DNA from: Faucicola sp902506225
GTDB lineage: Bacteria; Pseudomonadota; Gammaproteobacteria; Pseudomonadales; Moraxellaceae
Length of the DNA stretch: 64,000 nt
Direction: 5' to 3'
Assembly: GCA_902506225.1 (NCBI GenBank)
Contig: LR733345.1
Location: forward strand, 1,674,001 to 1,738,000
The notes under the pieces are model-generated. The model was not told the DNA's origin. It did not search any database and saw nothing but the letters and a program-made list of their open reading frames with translations. Shown here piece by piece: positions 25,180-34,683 of the stretch (position 1 is its first letter; every line of letters begins with the position of its first letter). Made by a program: the position numbers and the translations under genes.

Positions 25180-27030
25180 ATGGTGCAGAAGACTTTAGGT
25201 TATCAAATTGGGGTAAAGCGTATCATTGCGATACCCTTTTTATTGGTTTTATTTATTTGCCTTGTGATTTATACCTTAGTCGACTTGACCCAAACGGTGC
25301 AATCTGAAATCAAACAGGCAAGTAAGATAAATTATCTACTTGCCCAGTCTACTGCCAGCAATCCTAACAGTGTGACAACCGCTAGCGTTGATAAACTGTT
25401 AAGCGAAGTGCCGCAGTACGAAAGCATTGTATTTTTTCCATTTAATCAGCAGCAGTATCCGACCACCCGTCCAATTAAAGTCACTGAAGTGCTTTTTGAG
25501 CGCTATTACGGATTGAGCGAACCTGTTAAAATCAATTTATTAAAATTAACGCCCAATCAAAAAAACACCAAAGTCGACCAGCTAATTGGCTATAGTAATC
25601 TCACCCTTGACCTACAAACCATTCGTCATCAATGGTTTTGGCAACATTTGCCGTTAATGCTGGTGTTATTATTTATTGCGCTGCTAAATTTGTGGTTTGT
25701 GGTGCAGAAGGTGCAAAATTTAACCAATCGCTTGCCAGAACTTGAAGACTTAAGCCATCAAATTTTGCAAGATGAGTTTTCACAGGCAGAGGCGTATCAG
25801 CTACCAAAAAGTAATGAGGCTTGGGTATTTGAAAAAGCCTTGGTATATTTGCTCAACAAGCGTAAGGCGCAAATTGCCCAAATCAACACCCTTCGCCAAG
25901 AAAAAAATGCCCTTGAAGACAGCCAATTTAAGCAGCTTGAGCATAGCTCAAAATTTGAAAATATTTTGATTCATGAGTTCAAATCCTCGGTGAGTCGTAT
26001 CGAATCGGGTTTACAGTTATTACACAATCAATATATCAGCGCTGAGCAAAAAGATGCCGTTGAAATTATTAGTTTGGGTAAAGATGATTTGAATGCTAAG
26101 CTGGATCAAATCATCCAAATTAACCGTATCGATAAAGGTCAAATAGGGGTCAGCGCCTACCAATTTAGTCCAACGGCGTTAATCACCCAAATTGTCAATG
26201 ACTACCAGCCTTTGGCTGCCGAGAAAAATATTGCCTTAACAGCAAAGCCCTATCACGCCGATTATGTCCTAGAAGGCGATGTTCAAAAAATCACTTTAAT
26301 TATTAGCTCATTGGTAGAAAATGCGATTAAATTTACCGATAAAGGCAGCATAACAATCACCTCGCAGTTGCAACATTTACAAACGCAAGTACGGTGGATG
26401 TTGCAGATTGAAGACACCGGCATAGGCATTGCGAAGGAACATTTAGAGCAGATTTTCGAACCTTTTTTCCAAATTAATCCTGAAGTGAAACATACCTCCT
26501 CAAATAATTCTGCAGGATTATTTTTGGTAAAAAAACTATTAGAGTTGATGAAAGGCGGCATCACAGTTACCAGCGAACCTGATGTGGGTACCAATTTTCA
26601 GGTATCGTTACTGTTAAAAGATTGGAAACACAACTATGAACGCAATTTATTGATAAATAAACATATTGTCGTTTGGTATCACTATGAAGATTTATTCGAA
26701 AAGGCCAAACGTATGGAAAATGCCGGTGCTAAAGTTGAGACCTTTACCAATACCGAACTTCTTGAAGAGTATTTATCATTTCATACGGTGGATGCGCTGT
26801 TTATCTCGCGAAATATTGATTATCAAGCGATATTAGACTTCGTCAGCAAATTTCGTGAGCTTGAACAGGACGGCAGGGTCACTATTGTTTGTGTTTATGA
26901 TAACAAAGCGTTAAATCCGTATACTATCGAACTGCTAAAAATAGCTGGGGTGGATTATTTTGTGAAAAAAGAAGTAATAGACGATACACCCGATCAATAT
27001 ATTAGAGAGCTGTCCCATATTTTGAGTTAA
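25180..27030 (+). CDS. Orphan sensor histidine kinase with degenerate receiver domain
   Basis: This 616-residue membrane kinase has a first helix near residues 12-35 (IIAIPFLLVLFICLVIYTLV), a roughly 120-residue periplasmic sensor and a second helix at about 156-178. A dimerisation helix with His265 (LIHEFKSS) and an ATPase domain with Asn381 (VENAIKFTD), DTGIGIA and SAGLFLVKKL follow. Residues about 495-616 fold like a receiver, but the acidic pocket is missing and the phospho-Asp position is Ser543 (DALFIS). The start at 25180 has an AAGGGA site. No response-regulator gene is adjacent, so its output is unknown. Confidence 0.87.
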   Translation: MVQKTLGYQIGVKRIIAIPFLLVLFICLVIYTLVDLTQTVQSEIKQASKINYLLAQSTASNPNSVTTASVDKLLSEVPQYESIVFFPFNQQQYPTTRPIKVTEVLFERYYGLSEPVKINLLKLTPNQKNTKVDQLIGYSNLTLDLQTIRHQWFWQHLPLMLVLLFIALLNLWFVVQKVQNLTNRLPELEDLSHQILQDEFSQAEAYQLPKSNEAWVFEKALVYLLNKRKAQIAQINTLRQEKNALEDSQFKQLEHSSKFENILIHEFKSSVSRIESGLQLLHNQYISAEQKDAVEIISLGKDDLNAKLDQIIQINRIDKGQIGVSAYQFSPTALITQIVNDYQPLAAEKNIALTAKPYHADYVLEGDVQKITLIISSLVENAIKFTDKGSITITSQLQHLQTQVRWMLQIEDTGIGIAKEHLEQIFEPFFQINPEVKHTSSNNSAGLFLVKKLLELMKGGITVTSEPDVGTNFQVSLLLKDWKHNYERNLLINKHIVVWYHYEDLFEKAKRMENAGAKVETFTNTELLEEYLSFHTVDALFISRNIDYQAILDFVSKFRELEQDGRVTIVCVYDNKALNPYTIELLKIAGVDYFVKKEVIDDTPDQYIRELSHILS

Positions 27031-27044
27031 AATTTGAGTTAAAA
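27021..27044. repeat. 12-bp perfect tandem duplication over the kinase stop codon
   Basis: TTTGAGTTAAAA occurs twice in a row. The first copy contains the TAA stop of the histidine kinase gene, and the second runs into the terminator stem. Confidence 0.88.
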
Positions 27045-27076
27045 AAAACCCTTCATTTCATGTGAAGGGTTTTTTT
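27042..27076. terminator. Bidirectional rho-independent terminator
   Basis: AAAAAAACCCTTCA and TGAAGGGTTTTTTT form a 14-bp stem around a 7-base loop, with U-runs in both directions. It serves the converging kinase and carboxypeptidase genes. Confidence 0.94.
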
Positions 27077-27098
27077 CTTTGTGATTTTTCTTTGTAAT
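27073..27098. repeat. 13-bp tandem duplication
   Basis: TTTTCTTTGTGAT (27073-27085) is followed by TTTTCTTTGTAAT (27086-27098), one mismatch, abutting the carboxypeptidase stop codon. Confidence 0.75.
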
Positions 27099-28277
27099 TT
27101 AGAATAAACCTTTAAAGAACACCACGATGTGTTGCCACATACGTTTAAAAATTCCTGCTTCTTGAACTTGGCTCTCAGCGACCAATGGGACAGACGCCAC
27201 AGGTTTACCATTAAGCATAGCAACCAGTTTACCCACTTCTTGACCTTGCGCTAACGGCGCTTTGATATCGGCTGGCAAATTGACCACGGTGCTGATTTTT
27301 TCTTGATCCAGTTTTGGCACTAGTACTTGTAAATTGCCTTTGCTGACGACGTTGACTTTATCGACAGCACCGAAGTTTACTGGCACGCTACCGTAGTTTT
27401 TTTGTGCTGGGGCGGCAATTTTAGTGGCAAAATTACTAAATCCCCAGTTGAGTAAGTTGCGCGATTGGTCTGCGCGCTCTTGAGCACTTTTAGTACCCAT
27501 AATCACTGAAATTAGGCGCATATCACCGCGTTTACTCGATGCTACTAGACAGTAACCTGCTTCGTCGGTATGCCCTGTTTTTAGACCGTCTACCGTTGGA
27601 TCGGTGAACAACAGCGCATTGCGGTTACCTTGGGTGATGCCGTTATAAGTAAATTGTTTTTGGCTATAGATGGGATAATACTTTTTGCTGTTTTTAATAA
27701 TGGCTTGGGCGAGTTTCGCCAAATCTTCGGCAGACGCTTGATGGCCTTCTTGGGGCATACCGGTTGCATTCATAAAATGGGTATGGGTCATGCCGATTTT
27801 TTTGGCTTCTTCATTCATCAAATCGGCAAACGTGGTTTCGCTACCGCCAATGTGCTGTGCCATCGCTTTTGACGCATCATTACCCGATTGGATAATAATA
27901 CCTTTTAACATATCAATCACAGGGGCGGTTGTATTGACAGGGACATACATACAAGACTCTTCACTTGAGCCTTTACACCAAGCTTCAGGGGTCATGAGAA
28001 TGGGTTCGTTTTCTTTTAATGCGCCTGATAGCAGCCGCTGCTCAATGATGTAACTGGTCATCATTTTGGTCAATGACGCGGGTGGGAATGGCTGAGCGGC
28101 ATTTTTTTGAGCCAATACCGTACCCGTATCATAATCAATTAGGATAAAAGCAGAATTGTCTAGTTCAGGCTGTTGTATGGCGGCATTTGCCTGTACAGTT
28201 GTGGCAAAAAAACTGGCGGCGACAAAGGTGCCGACCATCAGACGTTGGGTATATTGCGGTATTACGATTGCTTTCAT
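27099..28277 (-). CDS. dacC: D-alanyl-D-alanine carboxypeptidase (PBP5/6 type)
   Basis: This low-molecular-weight penicillin-binding protein trims the terminal D-Ala of peptidoglycan stem peptides in the periplasm. The three penicillin-binding motifs are present: SLTK (Ser68/Lys71), SGN (131-133) and KTG in DGLKTGHTDE. A signal peptide precedes them, a PBP5 C-terminal beta domain follows, and an amphipathic end helix (GIFKRMWQHIVVFFKGLF) anchors the protein to the membrane. The ATG at 28277 is preferred over a GTG at 28286. The dacA/dacC choice of name is uncertain. Confidence 0.93.
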   Translation of the reverse strand: MKAIVIPQYTQRLMVGTFVAASFFATTVQANAAIQQPELDNSAFILIDYDTGTVLAQKNAAQPFPPASLTKMMTSYIIEQRLLSGALKENEPILMTPEAWCKGSSEESCMYVPVNTTAPVIDMLKGIIIQSGNDASKAMAQHIGGSETTFADLMNEEAKKIGMTHTHFMNATGMPQEGHQASAEDLAKLAQAIIKNSKKYYPIYSQKQFTYNGITQGNRNALLFTDPTVDGLKTGHTDEAGYCLVASSKRGDMRLISVIMGTKSAQERADQSRNLLNWGFSNFATKIAAPAQKNYGSVPVNFGAVDKVNVVSKGNLQVLVPKLDQEKISTVVNLPADIKAPLAQGQEVGKLVAMLNGKPVASVPLVAESQVQEAGIFKRMWQHIVVFFKGLF

Positions 28278-28410
28278 CTCACTCACTCTTGGCTCAAATC
28301 AAATGCGACCTGTTTGCTTGGACGCTTGGTAAAACAAATTGCCTATATTAGCAAAAAAAATCGTAATTCAACACTGTATTCGGTCTAAAAATCAACGATT
28401 TATCATACAT

Positions 28411-28435
28411 AAAACCCCCTAAACCAGTTAGGGGG
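28411..28435 (-). terminator. Rho-independent terminator
   Basis: On the minus strand CCCCCTAA / TTAGGGGG form an 8-bp stem with a 5-base loop, followed by UUUU. It ends the small periplasmic gene at 28462. Confidence 0.85.
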
Positions 28436-28461
28436 TGGATAGCGTAGGTTGACTTAAATTA

Positions 28462-28854
28462 TTATTTACTGTTGGCAAGGTCTTTGCACAGTTCAAGATT
28501 CTCCGCTTTTGGATAACTGAGTGTCCATTGACGGGTTTCATTCAAAATTTGCTTGTAATCTTGCTGAGAAGATAAGTACTGCACCGCTAAACGAGGATCG
28601 CTGATGGTCGGCATTAATTTTTTTAGCTCAACATTATAAGCGGTGTTAAACCCTGTTTGTTGCGATTTATTCAGCATGGGTGGGCAGATTTCTGACAATA
28701 CTTGTAATACCGCCACTTCTTCTTTGGTGGTCGATAATTCTGACATATCGATTGCGATGGTATCGCCATTTTTATCTTCGGCGATACCACTCACGGTGAC
28801 GCCCATTAACAGCATGCCTATCATAGCTTGACTGATTTTGCCCAGTTTAATCAT
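28462..28854 (-). CDS. Small periplasmic protein of unknown function
   Basis: This 130-residue protein has a cleavable signal peptide (MIKLGKISQAMIGMLLMGVTVSGIAE) and an all-helical mature part with two cysteines (SEICPPM, LELCKD) likely to form a disulfide. I see a resemblance to small hypothetical proteins of Moraxellaceae but recognise no function. It has its own terminator and a 170-base upstream gap, so it is probably a single-gene unit. Confidence 0.75.
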   Translation of the reverse strand: MIKLGKISQAMIGMLLMGVTVSGIAEDKNGDTIAIDMSELSTTKEEVAVLQVLSEICPPMLNKSQQTGFNTAYNVELKKLMPTISDPRLAVQYLSSQQDYKQILNETRQWTLSYPKAENLELCKDLANSK

Positions 28855-29027
28855 ACGGTGTCCTAACGTTATCTAATTAAATACAGCCCATATCATACTA
28901 AATAATCAAAAAAAATATAGCGAATAATCACGCTATATAGTCAGTATTTTGTGAACAAGTAAAAATTTTTGAAACAGTGTAGCAATATACGGCTAGGTAA
29001 AAACTTTCATATCATCTATGCCATAGC

Positions 29028-29759
29028 TTAGTTTAATAGTTCAATCGTTTGAATTTGCAAAATACTATCCGCTATCTGGATAAAATGAACATCGACATTT
29101 TGATAACGCATGACAAATGGGGTGTTAAGCTCTTGTTGTCGATATGCAGGTCTGGGGTCTTGGGCAATGAGTTGCTCGATGTTTTGCCAATCTGTTTGCT
29201 TGAGCTGACTTGTTATTGCAATATTGGATAAATCGTGCAATAAATCTGGATGCCAATGCACCGACTTGAGGGTGGGTTTTTGGCTGGCATACCCAGCAAT
29301 CGCATCATCGATACTATCGCTATAAGCCAAATATGGTTTGATATCGATGACTGGCGTGCCATCTATCATATCACCGCCGATGATATGCAGCCTCAAGCCC
29401 TCTTCATTTTTTTCGAGATGCGAAAATTTGACCACTGACAATCCAATATTTGCCGGTCGATACATACTTCGACTGGCAAAAACCCCTATCTTTTGGTTGC
29501 CGCCAAGTCTAGGTGGACGGACTGTTGGCTGAAAATTTGACTGAATGGGATTGACTCGATTTTGATGAAATTGCCATATAATCCAAAGATGACTAAATTG
29601 CGCAATCCCTTCAAAAGCACTGAGCACATTGTAAGGCGGCAACATGCTGATAGTAGCGTTGATATCGACAAGATTGGGCTGGCGAGGTGTGCCAAACTTT
29701 TGCTTAAGTGGGGAGTTGACAATGCCGATAATCGGCAGGGTAATTTGTTGTGGTAGCAT
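29028..29759 (-). CDS. trmO: tRNA (N6-threonylcarbamoyladenosine(37)-N6)-methyltransferase TrmO
   Basis: TrmO methylates t6A37 of certain tRNAs with SAM. The beta-barrel N-terminus starts IGIVNSPLKQKFGTPRQP. The family motifs SHLWIIWQFHQN, FASRSMYRPANIGLSVV and DGTPVIDIKPYL follow, with a C-terminal domain reaching 243 residues, the length of the two-domain E. coli form (TsaA/YaeB). It stands alone on the minus strand. Confidence 0.93.
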   Translation of the reverse strand: MLPQQITLPIIGIVNSPLKQKFGTPRQPNLVDINATISMLPPYNVLSAFEGIAQFSHLWIIWQFHQNRVNPIQSNFQPTVRPPRLGGNQKIGVFASRSMYRPANIGLSVVKFSHLEKNEEGLRLHIIGGDMIDGTPVIDIKPYLAYSDSIDDAIAGYASQKPTLKSVHWHPDLLHDLSNIAITSQLKQTDWQNIEQLIAQDPRPAYRQQELNTPFVMRYQNVDVHFIQIADSILQIQTIELLN

Positions 29760-29936
29760 AATGGGTCGTTAAAATATGATATTTTAAACTATGATTATGC
29801 CATTTTTTTACGCCCAAATTCGACTAAATCATCAAAAATTTGCTATCATATCGCCCCAGAATGTCAATATTAACCCGCGATTTTTATTCTTTATCCAGTT
29901 TTATTTTTATTTATGACCAATACAAGGTTGGGTGCT

Positions 29937-30713
29937 ATGTCAAAATTTTATGAAGAAACCGTTACCTATGTGCATCATTGGAATGACACATTATTTACCC
30001 TAAAAACTACCCGTAATGCAGGTTTACGTTTTAGAAATGGTGAATTTGCCATGATTGGTCTGGAAGTCAATGGAAAACCTTTGATGCGTGCCTACTCAAT
30101 TGCCAGCACCAACTATGATGAAGAGCTCGAATTTTATTCTATCAAAGTACAAGATGGTCCTTTGACGTCTATTTTACAGCATATCAAAGTGGGTGATAAA
30201 TTATTGGTGAGCAAAAAACCCACTGGCACCCTGGTGCTTGATGACCTAAACCCTGGCAAACATTTGTATATGCTAGCAACCGGTACAGGCTTGGCACCAT
30301 TTTTGTCACTTGCCCGTGACCCAGAAGTGTATGAACGTTTTGAGAAAGTTATCGTCGTGCATGGCGTACGTTATGTAAGTGAACTAGGCTACCGTGAGAT
30401 GTTTGAAAAAGACTTGTTTGAAGATGAGTTACTGGGTGAATATGTTAAAGATAAACTCATCTATTACCCCACGGTCACGCGTGAGCCGTTTCGCAATGAA
30501 GGGCGTATGACCGATTTAATGAAATCAGGCAAATTATTCCAAGATATTGGATTACCACCCATCAATCCAAGTGATGACCGCGCAATGATTTGTGGTAGCC
30601 CCTCTATGAATAAAGATGTGGCGGCACTACTCGATGAATTTGGTCTTAAACCATCGCCTCGTATGGGTGGTACGGGTGATTATGTGGTTGAACGTGCCTT
30701 TGTTGAACAGTAA
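29937..30713 (+). CDS. fpr: Ferredoxin/flavodoxin-NADP+ reductase
   Basis: This FAD enzyme passes electrons between NADPH and ferredoxin or flavodoxin. The FAD motif RAYSIAST lies in the N-terminal barrel, the NADP-binding GTGLAPFLSLARD in the C-terminal domain, and the tail GDYVVERAFVEQ is typical of subclass I bacterial Fpr. From the ATG at 29937 the length is 258, normal for the family; an ATG at 29913 adds eight residues and lacks a ribosome site. It borders the capsule locus. Confidence 0.92.
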   Translation: MSKFYEETVTYVHHWNDTLFTLKTTRNAGLRFRNGEFAMIGLEVNGKPLMRAYSIASTNYDEELEFYSIKVQDGPLTSILQHIKVGDKLLVSKKPTGTLVLDDLNPGKHLYMLATGTGLAPFLSLARDPEVYERFEKVIVVHGVRYVSELGYREMFEKDLFEDELLGEYVKDKLIYYPTVTREPFRNEGRMTDLMKSGKLFQDIGLPPINPSDDRAMICGSPSMNKDVAALLDEFGLKPSPRMGGTGDYVVERAFVEQ

Positions 30714-30747
30714 AAGTTGAGCAATAAAATTTGAATAATAAAATCAT

Positions 30748-30773
30748 AAAAAGAGCCATAAGGCTCTTTTTTT
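30748..30773 (+). terminator. Rho-independent terminator between fpr and wzi
   Basis: AAAAAGAGCC / GGCTCTTTTT form a 10-bp stem with a 4-base loop and U-runs on both strands. It ends fpr and, in the other direction, lies 12 bases past the wzi stop, closing the capsule transcript. Confidence 0.93.
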
Positions 30774-30784
30774 ATGACTCAAAA

Positions 30785-32221
30785 TTAGTAGCTATACTCT
30801 AACATCAAATTACCACCCGCATCTTTATCATCGCTGATGCTATCTTTTTTACCCCAAACACCCAGTTTTACCGAGGTTTTGTCATTGTATTTATGTTTCC
30901 AATCGGCCTCTACAATATCCAAATCCTGCTTAGTTGGGAAGGCTGAATTAATCACTTGATTAGACTGATTCACTTTGGCATTAGCGTATTTTAACCTAAG
31001 CTGGTTATTAGCATCAATATGACCTGATAGCCCCACACTAATGATTTCACCATCCCCACCAATCGGATGACCTAGCGGCAAGCCTTTTTGATAATAACCA
31101 TCTGTATATATTGAGTGACGATAAATAATATTAGTTTTGTCTAAATCAACATAAGTATTTGCCCATTCTGCATGCCAGAGCCAAGGCTGTTGAAACAGTG
31201 GAATGGCACCTTTTAACCCTGCCAAATAAGCGTGTTTACTAGGCAAACCACCTGCTTCATCTTCGCCAATAAATTCGCCATAGACACTCACCGGCAGATT
31301 CACCAAGGGTTTTAAATTCAGCTGTGCATCGATGCCTGCGATTTGGTTTGAAGGATCTTCCGCTTCGCCGCCATTATCATATTTACCAATTAAAGCCTGA
31401 CCTAAAGACTTTAGGCTTTCAGACTTATTATCGCCACCCCACATCAAGGAACGCGATGCGCCGATTTGAAAGGCTTCATGCGGTTGAAAAATCGCTCGCA
31501 TGCCAATCAATTTAGTGTGAGGCTCTGCCTTATAGTCTTGTAATTGGCCGGCAGTAATTTGGTAATTAAAATTACCCAGTTTTGATAATACAGGAAAATT
31601 GATAGGGCTATTATCAGCGCGCTGCATTAAAAAGCCCGTGACAGGTCTAGCCGCATCACTGCGAATTAAGCTCCCATCAACGCCGTTGCCCCACCATACC
31701 GGAATACTACCAAAGGCAAGGCGATGATTGCCTAATTTGGTACCGATATAGCTGCCATCAAGATTCGATGACTTGCTAGGCTCATCATCATCGACATTTA
31801 AGGTGCCTTGAATTTTATAATCAATGTTATCACCCGCATGGCTATGAGAAATACTAACACCCAAAGGCGTCACTGTATTGCCTTCTGTATTAAATCCGCT
31901 AAACACAGCGCGCTCGTCACCATTGACGTTGCTCACTATTTGTAGCTTGGATACATCGTTGGCTTCAAGCTTTTGTTTAACTTGATTCAATAATAGTTTA
32001 TCATTGTCTGATTTGGGCTGCGCTTGACTCAATGCTGTCTGTATGGCTTCTGAACTAATCGGCCATGTTGATATATCAATATTTAGAACGCCATTGATTT
32101 TTAAAATCTCAAGTGTTTGGCGTAGCTCACTATCAATTTGAACTAATTGACCTGCATGACTTAATTGTGAGAGTCCAAGTAGTACACCCAATGAGAGATA
32201 TTTAACCGTTTTATTTGTCAT
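30785..32221 (-). CDS. wzi: Capsule assembly outer-membrane protein Wzi
   Basis: Wzi is an outer-membrane beta barrel that helps attach capsule to the cell surface. The 478-residue protein has a signal peptide (MTNKTVKYLSLGVLLGLSQLSHAG), a short helical region, and then alternating beta-strand sequence with family-typical RLAFGSIPVWWGNGVDGSLIRSD and FQIGASRSLMWGGD. It ends in MLEYSY, an aromatic barrel end. It is the last gene of the leftward capsule cluster, a typical edge position. Confidence 0.92.
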   Translation of the reverse strand: MTNKTVKYLSLGVLLGLSQLSHAGQLVQIDSELRQTLEILKINGVLNIDISTWPISSEAIQTALSQAQPKSDNDKLLLNQVKQKLEANDVSKLQIVSNVNGDERAVFSGFNTEGNTVTPLGVSISHSHAGDNIDYKIQGTLNVDDDEPSKSSNLDGSYIGTKLGNHRLAFGSIPVWWGNGVDGSLIRSDAARPVTGFLMQRADNSPINFPVLSKLGNFNYQITAGQLQDYKAEPHTKLIGMRAIFQPHEAFQIGASRSLMWGGDNKSESLKSLGQALIGKYDNGGEAEDPSNQIAGIDAQLNLKPLVNLPVSVYGEFIGEDEAGGLPSKHAYLAGLKGAIPLFQQPWLWHAEWANTYVDLDKTNIIYRHSIYTDGYYQKGLPLGHPIGGDGEIISVGLSGHIDANNQLRLKYANAKVNQSNQVINSAFPTKQDLDIVEADWKHKYNDKTSVKLGVWGKKDSISDDKDAGGNLMLEYSY

Positions 32222-32235
32222 ACGAGGCTCACAAT

Positions 32236-33450
32236 TTATGTGTTGGCATTAAATAGAGTGGTTAGCACATCAACAGTGGTATTAGCAATCGTTTGCATTT
32301 CATTTGTTGTCAATGTCGGGTGGATTAAAAACATCAAGCTGGTTTCCCCTAATTCTTTAGCAACTGTCAATCGCGCGTTGGGACGCGATGGATGATTGTC
32401 AAATGCTTTTTCTAAATAAATTTCTGAACAAGAGCCAGAGAAACAAGGAATTTTTTTCTCATTAAGCGCATTTAAAATACTATCTCGATTGATATTCTCT
32501 GGCAAGTTTTCAGGTCTGACATACACATAGTATTTATAATACGCATGGACAGAATCGCCACCCATGACTTGGTGAAATTCTATATCTGGTATGCGTAAAA
32601 ATTGTTGCTCACCTGCAAACTGTGTTAGAGCATCACGCAAAATTTTGGCGTTTTGTGTACGAATCTTGGTCCATTCTGCCATTTTTTTAAGCTGAATACG
32701 ACCAATCACCGCTTGCATTTCCATCATGCGCCAATTGGTGCCAAAGCTATCATGTAACCAGCGAAAACCCGGTGGATGTTGTTTATGATAAATGCTATCG
32801 TAGTTTTTACCGTGGTCTTTATACTCCCACATTTTTTGCCATAAGGCTTTGTCATTGGTTGTAACCATACCACCTTCGCCGCCTGTGGTCATGATTTTAT
32901 CTTGACAAAAACTCCAAGCACCAACGTGACCAATACTGCCCACTGGTTTACCTTTGTACTTGGCGCCATGCGCTTGGGCACAGTCTTCGATAACCCATAG
33001 GTTATGCTGCTTGGCAAGTGCCATAATCTCATCCATATCGCAAGGCCAACCAGCTAGATGCACGCAAATGATGGCTTTGGTTTTATCCGTGATTTTTGGT
33101 GCAATTGTGGTCGCAGAAATATTACCCGTATTGTTATCTACATCTGCAAACACCGGTATTGCGCCAGCATTGACGACCGTTGAGACACTGGCGATAAAAC
33201 TACGTGGCGTGACAATCACTTCATCACCCTCGCCAATACCCATGGCTTGTAACGCAACATCGAGTGCTAATGTACCATTTGCCAGCGCCACTGCGTAATC
33301 TGTCCCTGCCCATGCGGCAAATTCTTTTTCAAACTCACGGCATTCCTGTCCAGTCCAGTAGTTGACTTTATTCGACAATAAAACCCGGGAAACCGCATCC
33401 GCTTCTTGCTGGGTAAAATTTGGCCATGGTTCAAATGCAGTATTTAGCAT
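32236..33450 (-). CDS. DegT/DnrJ/EryC1/StrS sugar aminotransferase
   Basis: This PLP enzyme most likely adds the amino group to a nucleotide 4-keto-6-deoxy sugar. The PLP lysine is Lys185 in FCQDKIMTTGGEGG, and Asp156 (EDCAQAHG) holds the pyridine nitrogen. The start at 33450 follows a GGGAA site. Working after the PglF/WbpM-type dehydratase at 47832-49763 it would make a UDP-4-amino-4,6-dideoxy sugar, though its exact substrate cannot be read from sequence. A 258-base AT-rich gap upstream may hold a separate promoter. Confidence 0.88.
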   Translation of the reverse strand: MLNTAFEPWPNFTQQEADAVSRVLLSNKVNYWTGQECREFEKEFAAWAGTDYAVALANGTLALDVALQAMGIGEGDEVIVTPRSFIASVSTVVNAGAIPVFADVDNNTGNISATTIAPKITDKTKAIICVHLAGWPCDMDEIMALAKQHNLWVIEDCAQAHGAKYKGKPVGSIGHVGAWSFCQDKIMTTGGEGGMVTTNDKALWQKMWEYKDHGKNYDSIYHKQHPPGFRWLHDSFGTNWRMMEMQAVIGRIQLKKMAEWTKIRTQNAKILRDALTQFAGEQQFLRIPDIEFHQVMGGDSVHAYYKYYVYVRPENLPENINRDSILNALNEKKIPCFSGSCSEIYLEKAFDNHPSRPNARLTVAKELGETSLMFLIHPTLTTNEMQTIANTTVDVLTTLFNANT

Positions 33451-33708
33451 ATTAATTCCCAATAAGTTTTAATACTATTCAGTACCACTCTACTTACAAA
33501 TTTATAGCTACTAGAGAAAATAAGTTTCAAATAATCATTACCTTATGCTATAAATTCTTCAGTAATTAAATAATATTTAAAAAAATCTAATTATAAATTT
33601 TAAAAAATATAATAAGATTAATATATAACTAGACTTTCTAAATATAGACGATTTTACTACAAGGTATAAAAGCAATCGTATTAATTTTATACCTTAGACA
33701 ATATAAAC
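33451..33708. other. AT-rich spacer inside the capsule cluster
   Basis: The 258 bases between the ATP-grasp gene and the aminotransferase gene are almost all A and T and encode no plausible protein. It is the largest gap inside the capsule cluster and marks the switch from AT-rich to average-composition DNA. It could hold a promoter for the aminotransferase and wzi; no clear terminator is visible. Confidence 0.6.
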
Positions 33709-34683
33709 TTAAAGTTCTGAAAGTCTTTTAATAACAACATCATCATACATCATCATTAAAATATCATCTTCATAATTACCGATAGAAGATAAATTCTGCT
33801 CACCATTAATATTGTTTAATATAAATTTATAAAAATTCACACCTGCTCCAAAGGCATGTAAATAGGCACCGCCAAATCTTGGATTTATTTCAGATAAATA
33901 GTATTTTCCATTCTTATAAAAGAAATCCATATCTAGAGGACCATAAAATTTGAAATTTGAAAGAATATCCTTTACTAATTCAAATAATTTATAATCTTTA
34001 AATGAAATAGTTTTACTAGCACCTCCAATTTTAGTTTCTAATTTTCTTTTCGAAAAAACTGAAACCACATCACTAGAAATACAATCTATATAAACATCTG
34101 CATCTATATCATCACCCAACATTAATTCTTGAATGATATAATTATGCTTAAAATTTTTTTTAAACCTATCCTCTAAATCAGTTAAATTTTCAATTCTTTC
34201 AGCGCCCACACTTGCACTTCCAGCTCTAGGTTTAATAAAAACAGGAAAGTTAATTTCACCTTTTTGCAAAGCCTGTTGAAATGATTCAATATCGCCGTAA
34301 GTTAATATTGTATCAATATTTTTTTCAGTCAAATATTGATACATAAGAAACTTATCAAAGCACAATTTTGCTGTTGATTCATCAGGGCATAAAGGCAAAA
34401 CCCCTTGAGATAAGAATAAGTTTCTATTCTTTGAAAGTAATTCGATTTCAGGGTCAATTAATGTTGTTATTGCTTTAATATCATGCTGTTTACAAAGATC
34501 CAAAAGAAAATCAATATAATTTGGATCATCAATCCGTGGAGCTAAAAATTTTTGATCAGCAAAATTTAATGCTGGTGCATATGGAGAATTATCTGTAGCT
34601 AAAATTTTCACATTCGGATGTGACTCTTTCAAATTTTTTAAAAGCTTAGCACGTCTACCTACACTACAAAAAAGAATGTTCAT
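33709..34683 (-). CDS. ATP-grasp carboxylate-amine ligase-like protein
   Basis: This 324-residue protein resembles the CarB/PylC-type ATP-grasp enzymes, which activate a carboxylate as acyl phosphate and join it to an amine. Residues 1-100 form a pre-ATP-grasp Rossmann part (MNILFCSVGRR). The ATP-binding lysine is Lys151 (FIKPRAGSASVGAE), and the Mg-binding residues lie in SEINPRFGG (Glu265, Asn267). It overlaps the SDR gene by four bases, so the two are translationally coupled. Its place between sugar-nucleotide genes suggests amide decoration of an amino sugar or its acyl donor. The substrate is unknown. Confidence 0.82.
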   Translation of the reverse strand: MNILFCSVGRRAKLLKNLKESHPNVKILATDNSPYAPALNFADQKFLAPRIDDPNYIDFLLDLCKQHDIKAITTLIDPEIELLSKNRNLFLSQGVLPLCPDESTAKLCFDKFLMYQYLTEKNIDTILTYGDIESFQQALQKGEINFPVFIKPRAGSASVGAERIENLTDLEDRFKKNFKHNYIIQELMLGDDIDADVYIDCISSDVVSVFSKRKLETKIGGASKTISFKDYKLFELVKDILSNFKFYGPLDMDFFYKNGKYYLSEINPRFGGAYLHAFGAGVNFYKFILNNINGEQNLSSIGNYEDDILMMMYDDVVIKRLSEL

